This document shows positions 1-5,864 of a DNA stretch of 5,886 nt, piece by piece. The position numbers and the translations under genes were made by a program. Under the pieces are notes generated by a model that was not told the DNA's origin, made no database searches, and worked only from the letters and a program-made list of their open reading frames with translations. Position 1 is the first letter of the stretch. Each line of letters starts with the position of its first letter. The stretch comes from UBA6544 sp049601975 (GTDB lineage Bacteria; Pseudomonadota; Alphaproteobacteria; UBA8366): positions 1 to 5,886 of the forward strand of contig JBMYRC010000193.1 of NCBI GenBank assembly GCA_049601975.1, in the 5' to 3' direction.

Positions 1-3000
1 GGCACCGACGATCGCCCGGCCCGCAACATCGCGGAAGTGGCGCTGGTTCTCGATAATTCCGACCGGGACGCACCCTCGCCATTCAACGATTCCACCGAAA
101 TCGAAGTTATCCGGCGGATCGAACGCGGCTCCGGCTCCGACTACAAGATTAATGGCAAGAGTGTCCGCGCACGCGACGTCCAATTGCTGTTCGCGGACAT
201 GGCGACCGGCGCCCACTCGACCGCCATGGTCAACCAAGGTCGGGTCGGTGCCCTGATCGGCGCAAAGCCAACCCAACGGCGCGGGTTGCTGGAAGAAGCC
301 GCCGGGATCAAGGGACTGCATTCACGCCGCCACGAGGCCGAATTGCGGTTGCGCGGGGCGGAAACCAATCTGGAACGTCTGGACGACGTAATCATTGCAC
401 TCGAAGGGCAATTCCAAGGATTGAAACGTCAAGCCCGGCAGGCCGCACGCTATCGCCGTCTCGGCGGACATATTCGGCGCCATGAAGCGATGCAACTTCA
501 CTTGCGCTGGCAGGAAGTAACAGCCGCGCTGGAGAAGGCGCGCGAGGGGCTGACAAAAGCCGAAGCGGAGGTTGCCACGCGAACCGGTCATGCTGCCGAA
601 GCCTCGCGACTGCAAGCAGAAATTGCGGCAAAACTGCCCGATCTGCGCCAGGCGGAAGCGGAAGCCGCAGCCGAATTGCAGCGTTTGTTGGTGGCGCAGA
701 GGGAATTGGAAGCGGAAGAGGGCCGGATCGTCGAGGCTTTGGCGGCGGTGGATCAACGCCTCAACCAAATCGGCATCGATATCGCGCGCGAACAGTCGCT
801 CGGCGAGGATGCGGAGGCCGCCCTCCGGCGCATGGATGATGAGGTCGCGGAAATCACCGCTGCCCGTGAAGGCGAAGAAGAACGCCGCGAAACCGCCCGC
901 GTGGCCCTGGAAGAAATTGGCACGTCGCTTCGCTCAAAAGAATCAGAACTCGGTGAATTGACGCAAACCGTGGCGGCGGCGGAAGCCAACCGCACCGCAT
1001 TGTTGAATCGCCGGGACGAATTGGCACGCCGCCACGACAATCTGACGGAACGCGTCGAATCGCTGCAGCGCGAACGCGAAGAACTAATGGCCGAAGTCGG
1101 CGAGGATACAGCCCTCGAGCAAACTGCGAAGGCGGTGCCAAAGGCAGAAGCAGAGGTTGAATCGGCGCGGCGCACTTCGGAAGAGGCGGAGGCCACAAGA
1201 GGTGCGGCCGAGCAAACCGAATCAGACCGCCGCAGCCGCTTGCAGGATGCGCAATCTGCGCGCGACCGTCTAAGTGCCGAAGAAAATGCGCTGGCGGATC
1301 TTCTGAAGGAAGATGAGGGCGATCTTTTCCCACCCTTGGTCGACGCCCTGGAAGTCACGCCCGGCTACGAAAAAGCATTGGGCGCCGCCTTGGACGACGA
1401 TTTGACGGCCCCAATCGACACCGCGGCGCCGGTCCATTGGACGATCCTGCCGGCGCTCGCATCACCGGCCGCTCTGCCGGACGGTATGCGCCCGCTCTCC
1501 GACTTTGTGAAAGGCCCGCCCGCACTCGCGCGCCGCTTAGCGGCCATCGGCGTGATCGACGATGCCAGCGCCGGTAACGGATTGCATGAAGCGCTGCGCG
1601 AAGGTCAGCGATTGGTTAGCCTAGACGGCGCCCTGTGGCGCTGGGACGGATTTACCGTGACATCGGGCGCACAGACGACGGCGGCGACACGTCTTAGTCA
1701 ACGCAACCGCCTCACCGAAATTCGTAGCCAATTGCAGGCGGTGGAAAAGAATTACGAGACGGCCCGGCAGTTCCATATCGATTCGCAGGAGACGGCCAAA
1801 GAGGCTGCCGCCCAGGAGCGTAAGGCTCGCTTCGACCTGCAAACAGCCTATGACACGCTCGCCAATGCCCGAAAGGCATATACGGCACTGGCCGACGCGA
1901 CGGCGGGCACACGTTCGCGCTTGGAATCACTTGGCGAATTGCTGGAGCGGGTGCGCGTCGATCTCACAGAGACCCAAGAGCAACGTGTCGCCATCGAAGC
2001 CTCCGTCGCACAACTAACGGACCCGGTTGAAGCCCGCCAGCGCATCGCAACGCTGCACCAAGAGATCGAGGCAGGCCGCACGACGGAACGTGAACGCCGC
2101 AGTGCGCATGATCGGATAGCCAACGAGACGCAGCAACGGGGTGCTCGCCTCAAAGTGATAGCCAATGAGCGCACGTCCTGGGAGAACCGGGTCGGTGGCG
2201 CGCGCGGGCGAATCGAGGAACTCGAGACTCGCCGCGCCAGCGAAGAAGAGCAAAAATTGCGATTAGCGGCGCGGCCGGCCGAGATCGGAACCCAACGGAT
2301 CGCACTACTAGACACGTTGGAAGGCTCCGAGATTAAGAGGAACGACGCCGCCGACCGCTTGGCGGAGATGGAAAACGGCCTCGCCGAAGCGGATGCGACC
2401 CTGCGACGCGCCGAAGCCACGGCCGGTGAAGCCCGCGAGGAACGGGTCCGTGCCCAAGCCCATGTGGAGCAAGCCATATCTGACTGCGACGCAGTCAAGG
2501 AACGGATCGCCGAGCGTTTGGAGAGTAAGCCGGAGACAATCCTGGCGGATGCGGAGATCAATCCGGAGGAAGAATTGCCACCGCGCGATGTGGTCGAGGT
2601 CAAATTGGAACGGCTGGTCCGCGAACGAGACAGCATGGGGCCCGTCAATCTGCGCGCAGAGCAGGAGCTGATTGAGCTCGAAGAGCAGATCACAACCATG
2701 CAGACCGAGCGCGAAGACCTCTTGGAGGCGATTGCACGTCTCCGTCAAGGCATTTCCGCGCTCAACAAGGAAGGCCGGGAACGGCTATTGGCAGCCTTCG
2801 ATCAGGTAAACCAACATTTCGAGACACTTTTCGTGCGGCTTTTCGGCGGTGGCCATGCACATCTGGCTTTAACCGAAGCGGACGATCCTTTGGAAGCCGG
2901 CCTTGAGATCATGGCAAGCCCACCCGGCAAGAAACTTCAAATTCTATCGTTGCTGTCCGGCGGCGAGCAGGCATTAACCGCCTTGGCATTGCTGTTTGCC

Positions 3001-3261
3001 GTTTTCCTGACGAACCCAGCACCGATCTGCGTGCTCGACGAGGTCGACGCTCCGCTCGACGACGCCAATGTGGAGCGTTTTTGTAATCTGCTCGACGAGA
3101 TTACCAAGGCGTCGAAGACCCGTTTCATGGTCGTCACTCACCACCGTCTGACGATGGCAAAAATGGACCGGCTTTTCGGTGTTACCATGGGCGAGCGCGG
3201 GGTCAGTCAGCTGGTCTCGGTCGACTTGCGCACGGCGGAAGCGATCCGTGACTCGGCCTGA
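1..3261 (+). CDS. smc: Chromosome segregation ATPase SMC, 5'-truncated by the window edge
   Basis: This is the ATPase core of the SMC-ScpAB condensin, which dimerises at its hinge, binds DNA and helps organise and segregate the chromosome. The frame is open from base 1 (GTDDRPARNIAEV...), so the GTG at 37 is an internal Val codon, not the start. About 65-70 N-terminal residues with Walker A lie outside the window. The 1086 visible codons show, in order: the rest of the N-terminal head with the Q-loop (NQGRV, Gln at 235-237) and the following KPTQRR/LEEAAGI motif; a long Glu/Arg/Ala-rich coiled-coil arm to about 1320; a hinge at about 1321-1690; the returning coiled coil to about 2800; and the C-terminal head. 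That head has the signature LSGGE (2953-2967), Walker B ICVLDE (3025-3042) with its catalytic Glu, a D-loop (DAPLDD) and the H-loop His (3139-3141). Total length would be about 1150 residues, normal for bacterial SMC. The hinge is short and divergent from the Bacillus type. No frameshift is seen. SbcC and RecN are excluded by the head motifs and the folded hinge. Confidence 0.97.
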   Translation, partial: GTDDRPARNIAEVALVLDNSDRDAPSPFNDSTEIEVIRRIERGSGSDYKINGKSVRARDVQLLFADMATGAHSTAMVNQGRVGALIGAKPTQRRGLLEEAAGIKGLHSRRHEAELRLRGAETNLERLDDVIIALEGQFQGLKRQARQAARYRRLGGHIRRHEAMQLHLRWQEVTAALEKAREGLTKAEAEVATRTGHAAEASRLQAEIAAKLPDLRQAEAEAAAELQRLLVAQRELEAEEGRIVEALAAVDQRLNQIGIDIAREQSLGEDAEAALRRMDDEVAEITAAREGEEERRETARVALEEIGTSLRSKESELGELTQTVAAAEANRTALLNRRDELARRHDNLTERVESLQREREELMAEVGEDTALEQTAKAVPKAEAEVESARRTSEEAEATRGAAEQTESDRRSRLQDAQSARDRLSAEENALADLLKEDEGDLFPPLVDALEVTPGYEKALGAALDDDLTAPIDTAAPVHWTILPALASPAALPDGMRPLSDFVKGPPALARRLAAIGVIDDASAGNGLHEALREGQRLVSLDGALWRWDGFTVTSGAQTTAATRLSQRNRLTEIRSQLQAVEKNYETARQFHIDSQETAKEAAAQERKARFDLQTAYDTLANARKAYTALADATAGTRSRLESLGELLERVRVDLTETQEQRVAIEASVAQLTDPVEARQRIATLHQEIEAGRTTERERRSAHDRIANETQQRGARLKVIANERTSWENRVGGARGRIEELETRRASEEEQKLRLAARPAEIGTQRIALLDTLEGSEIKRNDAADRLAEMENGLAEADATLRRAEATAGEAREERVRAQAHVEQAISDCDAVKERIAERLESKPETILADAEINPEEELPPRDVVEVKLERLVRERDSMGPVNLRAEQELIELEEQITTMQTEREDLLEAIARLRQGISALNKEGRERLLAAFDQVNQHFETLFVRLFGGGHAHLALTEADDPLEAGLEIMASPPGKKLQILSLLSGGEQALTALALLFAVFLTNPAPICVLDEVDAPLDDANVERFCNLLDEITKASKTRFMVVTHHRLTMAKMDRLFGVTMGERGVSQLVSVDLRTAEAIRDSA

Positions 3262-3301
3262 GTATCGCGATGTCCTTAAAAGCGCGGAAATCCAACATTG
3301 C

Positions 3302-3318
3302 TGCGGCGCAATGCCGCA
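3302..3318 (+). other. Small hairpin 41 bases after the smc stop
   Basis: TGCGGC (3302-3307) and GCCGCA (3313-3318) form a 6-bp stem with a 5-base loop. No T-run follows, so it is not a standard intrinsic terminator. It could slow or protect the 3' end of the smc transcript, or be chance. The right arm is part of a longer inverted repeat with 3347-3354, so the two pairings would exclude each other in a read-through transcript. Confidence 0.35.
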
Positions 3319-3354
3319 ACTTGACTTGCTCATATCTCACCTTTATGTTGCGGC
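3313..3354. repeat. 8-bp inverted repeat bracketing the predicted promoter
   Basis: GCCGCAAC (3313-3320) is the exact reverse complement of GTTGCGGC (3347-3354). The left arm abuts the -35 box and the right arm overlaps the end of the -10 box, with 26 bases between the arms. The arms could be half-sites for a DNA-binding regulator, but one 8-bp match in a GC-rich gap of this size can arise by chance. Confidence 0.35.
3321..3349 (+). promoter_or_regulatory. Predicted sigma70-type promoter of the F0 operon
   Basis: TTGACT (3321-3326) matches the -35 consensus at five of six bases. It is followed by a 17-bp spacer and TATGTT (3344-3349), which keeps the key T, A and final T of the -10 box. Transcription would start near 3356, giving a leader of about 42 bases before atpI. 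The site is the best promoter I can see in the gap after smc and is oriented towards the atp genes. Read-through from smc remains possible because no clear terminator separates them. This is a prediction from sequence only. Confidence 0.6.
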
Positions 3355-3397
3355 CGCTTTCGGCGCTTTTCGAGCGTCATTTCGGTAGCATTGAAGG

Positions 3398-3760
3398 ATG
3401 TCTGAGGAACCGCCTACTTCCTCGCTCAAAGAGCTAGACACGAAGCTTAAGGCGGCCCGTGGATATCGTCATGTGAATGATCCGAAGAACGACGAAAGTA
3501 AGGCCGAGGCCGGTAACGGGTTAGGTATTGCGCTGAAAATCGGAGTTGAATTTGTCTCCGCTGTTGGCGTAGGGGTGGCAATCGGATTGTTTCTCGATTA
3601 CTTGCTCGAAACCAAACCTTGGTTGATGGTCGTGTTTTTCATCTTGGGAAGCGCGGCAGGGTTTTTAAATATTTTCCGCGTTATGAGCGGATTTGGTTAT
3701 GCGGCCGGTTACGACGCGAAGAGTGCGGAGAAGAAATCGGATCGCCCGGGGAGCGAGTAG
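3398..3760 (+). CDS. atpI: F0F1 ATP synthase assembly protein AtpI
   Basis: A 120-residue AtpI-family membrane protein. The family is not part of the finished enzyme; it assists c-ring/F0 assembly and has been linked to Mg2+ supply. Residues 1-40 are charged and hydrophilic, including the segment SLKELDTKLKAAR that I recall as typical of alphaproteobacterial AtpI. Two membrane helices follow at about 43-66 (Gly-rich, ending in LFLDYLL) and 75-95 (PWLMVVFFILGSAAGFLN), then a short charged tail. The ATG at 3398 is the most upstream start possible, because an in-frame TGA lies at 3392-3394. The next candidate, GTG 3473, would remove the typical N-terminal segment. The only Shine-Dalgarno-like bases, GAAGG (3393-3397), touch the ATG with no spacing, so translation is probably weak, which suits a low-abundance assembly factor. 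It is the first gene of the F0 operon, with its stop inside the atpB ribosome-binding region. Confidence 0.9.
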   Translation: MSEEPPTSSLKELDTKLKAARGYRHVNDPKNDESKAEAGNGLGIALKIGVEFVSAVGVGVAIGLFLDYLLETKPWLMVVFFILGSAAGFLNIFRVMSGFGYAAGYDAKSAEKKSDRPGSE

Positions 3761-3769
3761 GGACCTAAA

Positions 3770-4507
3770 ATGGCAGCAGACGGCGGACATAGTCCTCTCG
3801 AACAATTCGTGATTAAGACGCTTGTACCTTTCGAGGTCGGCGGCGTTGACGTATCGTTCACTAATTCTGCATTGTTCATGACAATCGCGGTGGTAGTCGC
3901 ATCATCATTCCTCGTTCTCGGCATGCGCCGGAGCGCCATTGTGCCGGGCCGCTGGCAAGTCGCGGTCGAACTCGCCTATGAATTCATCGCTGGATTGCTG
4001 AAAGACACGATTGGTCAGGAAGGCCGTCGTTATTTCCCGATCATCTTCACTCTTTTTATGTTCGTGTTGCTTGGCAATTTGCTCGGTATGTTGCCCTATA
4101 GCTTTACCTTTACCAGCCACATCGCCGTTACCTTTGCGATGGCCATCATCATCTTTATCGGTGTGACGATCCTCGGTTTCGCCCGTCACGGCATGCATTT
4201 CTTCTCGTTCTTCGCGCCTCCCGGCACTCCGGTCTATATGCTGCCCTTGCTGATACCAATCGAAGTAATTTCCTATCTTTCGCGTCCCATTAGCCTGTCG
4301 GTGCGGCTCTTCGCGAATATGCTTGCAGGGCACACGCTGATCAAGGTGATCGCCGGCTTCATCGCCGTGCTTGGTGTCGCAGGCGTCATGCCACTGGCCC
4401 TCGTGGTCGCTCTGACGGGATTGGAAATCCTCATCGCTTTCTTGCAGGCCTATGTCTTCGCGATCTTGACCTGCCTCTACATCAACGATGCGATCCATCT
4501 CCACTAG
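3770..4507 (+). CDS. atpB: ATP synthase F0 subunit a (proton channel)
   Basis: Membrane subunit a provides the two proton half-channels beside the c-ring. At 245 residues it has normal family length for this group. Hydrophobic segments lie at about 34-52, 88-110, 115-137, 155-168 and a long pair at 170-200 and 205-238. The hallmark SLSVRLFANMLAGH carries the essential Arg at residue 179 (E. coli Arg210). His188 occupies the place of E. coli Glu219, and Glu219 here the place of E. coli His245: the swapped pair known from many bacteria and mitochondria. Gln226 matches E. coli Gln252. NLLGMLP at 103-109 is also conserved. The start is supported by AGGGA (3759-3763), six bases before the ATG and overlapping the atpI stop. 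Only nine bases separate the genes, so the two are probably coupled. Identity is secure. Confidence 0.98.
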   Translation: MAADGGHSPLEQFVIKTLVPFEVGGVDVSFTNSALFMTIAVVVASSFLVLGMRRSAIVPGRWQVAVELAYEFIAGLLKDTIGQEGRRYFPIIFTLFMFVLLGNLLGMLPYSFTFTSHIAVTFAMAIIIFIGVTILGFARHGMHFFSFFAPPGTPVYMLPLLIPIEVISYLSRPISLSVRLFANMLAGHTLIKVIAGFIAVLGVAGVMPLALVVALTGLEILIAFLQAYVFAILTCLYINDAIHLH

Positions 4508-4564
4508 ATCGCATTACAAACCAATTTCGAAGAACAACATTTATCTTAAGAAGAGGACATCACC
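4508..4564 (+). promoter_or_regulatory. AT-rich leader and strong ribosome-binding site of atpE
   Basis: These 57 bases between atpB and atpE are about 35% GC, clearly lower than the flanking genes, and are A-rich with little self-complementarity. They end in AGAGGA (4552-4557), seven bases before the ATG, the best-placed Shine-Dalgarno among the first four atp genes. In E. coli an AU-rich region before atpE boosts translation so that many c subunits are made per F0. The same role is inferred here from position and composition. Confidence 0.55.
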
Positions 4565-4789
4565 ATGGAAGTAGAAGCTGCAAAAGTCATCGGCGCCGGC
4601 CTTGCCGTTATCGGCATGATCGGTTCTGGAATCGGTATCGGTAGCGTTTTCTCGTCGTTCATTATCGCGGTTGGCCGCAACCCCGCCGCCCGCGGCGAGG
4701 TTTTCACGATGACGATGCTCGGTTTCGCGCTGGTGGAAGCCATCGCGCTCTTCGCACTCGTTATTTCGCTTCTTATTCTGTTCGGTTAA
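4565..4789 (+). CDS. atpE: ATP synthase F0 subunit c (rotor ring)
   Basis: The c subunit forms the membrane rotor ring; each copy carries one proton on a buried carboxylate. The 74-residue protein is a two-helix hairpin. Helix 1 holds the Gly-rich packing motif GSGIGIG (20-26), the polar loop contains Arg38-Asn39-Pro40 that contacts F1, and helix 2 has GFALVEAIALFALV with the ion-binding Glu58. Residue 25, equivalent to the sodium ligand Gln32 of Ilyobacter, is Ile, and Glu58 is followed by Ala instead of Ser or Thr. The site therefore looks proton-specific. The N-terminus MEVEAAKVIGAGLA closely resembles c subunits of Rhodospirillum-type bacteria as I recall them. The start is supported by AGAGGA seven bases upstream. 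It sits between a and b', the standard order. Confidence 0.98.
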   Translation: MEVEAAKVIGAGLAVIGMIGSGIGIGSVFSSFIIAVGRNPAARGEVFTMTMLGFALVEAIALFALVISLLILFG

Positions 4790-4792
4790 GCA

Positions 4793-4817
4793 CGGGCAAC
4801 GCCCGGTAGTCCGGGAG
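4793..4817 (+). promoter_or_regulatory. Two mutually exclusive hairpins over the atpF' ribosome-binding site
   Basis: CGGGC (4793-4797) pairs with GCCCG (4801-4805) across a 3-base loop. CCCGG (4802-4806) pairs with CCGGG (4811-4815) across a 4-base loop. The pairings share 4802-4805, so only one can form. The second would bury part of the GGGAG Shine-Dalgarno (4813-4817), seven bases before the atpF' ATG. This could lower b' synthesis relative to c, or let it depend on ribosomes finishing atpE. The complementarity is visible; the role is inferred. Confidence 0.45.
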
Positions 4818-4824
4818 TAGGCGC

Positions 4825-5316
4825 ATGCCACAGCTTGACTTATCGACCTTCCCACCGCAGCTGGCTTGGCTGCTGATCACCTTTGTGGCGCTTTATTTCG
4901 TCGTCTGGAAGGTGGCCATGCCGCGAATCGTCGACATACGCGATTCACGCCAGCAGCGGATCGAGGATGACCTTGGAAAAGCGGAAACGCTTCGCCAGGA
5001 AGCCGAAACCGTGTTGGCGGCATTGGAGAAGTCCCACGCCGATGCGGCGGCGGAAGCCCAAGGCATTCACCGCGACACGGCCCAATCCATCGCCGAGGCT
5101 CGAGCCAAACTGCAGGATGAAACTGCAGCTCGGCTCTCCGAAGAAACCCAGGCCGCCGAAGGCCGTATCGCGGAAGAACAAGCTGCCGCCCAGGGAACTA
5201 TCCCCGAAGTGGCCGGTGACGTGACCCGCGCCGCAGTCCATCGCTTGATTGGGGCGGAAATCGCCGAAGCCGATGCCAAAAATGCCGTCGAAGCGGCGAT
5301 GCGGGGAGGCGCCTGA
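4825..5316 (+). CDS. atpF': ATP synthase F0 subunit b' (peripheral stalk)
   Basis: One of two different b-type subunits that pair to form the peripheral stalk holding F1 against rotation. The 163 residues begin MPQLDLSTFPPQLAW, the usual opening of alphaproteobacterial b' proteins, followed by one membrane helix at about 13-30. A long charged helix follows at about 35-125, rich in Ala/Glu/Arg and expected to form the right-handed coiled coil with b. The C-terminal part (about 126-163) should contact delta of F1. Its place between atpE and atpF is the standard one for b'. In databases the gene is also called atpG, atpX or atpF2. The start has GGGAG (4813-4817) seven bases upstream, possibly hidden in a hairpin. 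The end overlaps the ribosome-binding site of atpF. Confidence 0.95.
   Translation: MPQLDLSTFPPQLAWLLITFVALYFVVWKVAMPRIVDIRDSRQQRIEDDLGKAETLRQEAETVLAALEKSHADAAAEAQGIHRDTAQSIAEARAKLQDETAARLSEETQAAEGRIAEEQAAAQGTIPEVAGDVTRAAVHRLIGAEIAEADAKNAVEAAMRGGA
5303..5309 (+). promoter_or_regulatory. Strong ribosome-binding site of atpF inside the atpF' end
   Basis: GGGGAGG lies within the last codons of atpF' (encoding Arg-Gly-Gly), nine bases before the atpF ATG. The two genes are only two bases apart, so ribosomes ending on b' can restart on b. This fits the 1:1 need for the two stalk partners. Confidence 0.7.
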
Positions 5317-5318
5317 TC

Positions 5319-5810
5319 ATGGACGCGTTGATCAACGATCCCACTTTCTGGGTCGCGATTGCTTTTGTGCTATTCGTGATCGCTGTCTTCAAACCGATCC
5401 GGGGCGCTATGCTCGGTGGATTGGATGCGAAGATCGCGGAAATCCGGCAAGAAGTCGAAGAGGCTGAGAAATTACGCGAAGAGGCACAAAATCTGCTGGC
5501 AAACTATCAACGCCAACAGCGCCAAGCCTTGCAGGAAGCGGAAAACATTGTCATTCGCGCGCGCGAGGAAGCGGAACGCCATCGGGCCGAAGGCGAAGAA
5601 GCAATGAAGGAAATGGTCCGCCGCCAAGAAGAACAGGCGCGCGATAAGATCGCCCAAGCAGAAGCGGCCGCCATTCAAGAGGTACGGGCCATGTCCGTCG
5701 AACTGGCGATGAAGGCAGCTGAAAAGCTGCTGACCAACAGACTGACGGGTGCCGAAGGTCGCCGACTGATCGATCAATCGATCGAGGAAATTCCGAGTAA
5801 GCTTCAGTAA
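5319..5810 (+). CDS. atpF: ATP synthase F0 subunit b (peripheral stalk)
   Basis: The second peripheral-stalk subunit, partner of b'. The 163 residues begin with a short periplasmic-side segment (MDALINDPTF), then a membrane helix at about 10-25 and the Arg/Gly turn KPIRGAMLGGLDAKIAEIR. The rest is a long, highly charged helix (about 36-125) with the alphaproteobacterial pattern EEAEKLREEAQNLLANYQRQ. The C-terminal segment RAMSVELAMKAAEKLLTNRL is of the kind that binds delta. Length is normal for b, and by coincidence equal to that of b'. It differs from b' by a shorter N-terminus before the membrane helix and by the absence of MPQLD. The start follows a strong GGGGAGG site two bases after the b' stop. 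It is the last gene before the terminator; the F1 genes must be elsewhere, as is usual in alphaproteobacteria. Confidence 0.96.
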   Translation: MDALINDPTFWVAIAFVLFVIAVFKPIRGAMLGGLDAKIAEIRQEVEEAEKLREEAQNLLANYQRQQRQALQEAENIVIRAREEAERHRAEGEEAMKEMVRRQEEQARDKIAQAEAAAIQEVRAMSVELAMKAAEKLLTNRLTGAEGRRLIDQSIEEIPSKLQ

Positions 5811-5838
5811 AATTTCGAATTTACAACAAGATTTGATC

Positions 5839-5864
5839 AAGGCCCCGCATCGCGGGGCTTTTTT
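5839..5864 (+). terminator. Intrinsic terminator of the F0 operon
   Basis: GCCCCGC (5842-5848), loop ATC and GCGGGGC (5852-5858) form a perfect GC-rich 7-bp stem followed by six T residues (5859-5864). The stem can be extended by AAG upstream pairing into the T-run (one G-U pair). It lies 28 bases after the atpF stop and ends the transcript, confirming that F0 is a separate unit from F1 here. Confidence 0.93.

Noticed and set aside
37..39. GTG as the start codon of the long first gene
   Set aside because: The frame is open to base 1, and the twelve codons before it match SMC (RPARNIAEV). The gene is cut by the window edge.
753..2699. Long minus-strand ORFs opposite smc (753-1358 and 1848-2699)
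   Set aside because: Their Ser/Arg-rich, low-complexity translations are the mirror of GC-rich coiled-coil codons. They have no recognisable domain, and the + strand is certainly coding.
3351..3370. Two near-identical 10-base units (CGGCCGCTTT, CGGCGCTTTT) and a GCGGCCGC palindrome
   Set aside because: Too short and too few copies to call a repeat element; consistent with local GC-rich composition.
3905..4504. Minus-strand ORF of 199 codons opposite atpB
   Set aside because: It gives a His/Asp/Glu/Gln-rich translation typical of the antisense of a membrane protein gene; atpB is unambiguous.
4514..4546. Possible internal promoter before atpE (TTACAA ... TTATCT)
   Set aside because: The spacer is about 21 bases and the boxes are poor; the AT-richness is better explained as a translation leader.
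5810..5822. AAATT-TCG-AATTT inverted repeat after atpF
   Set aside because: A 5-bp all-AT stem is too weak to act as a hairpin; the real terminator follows at 5839-5864.
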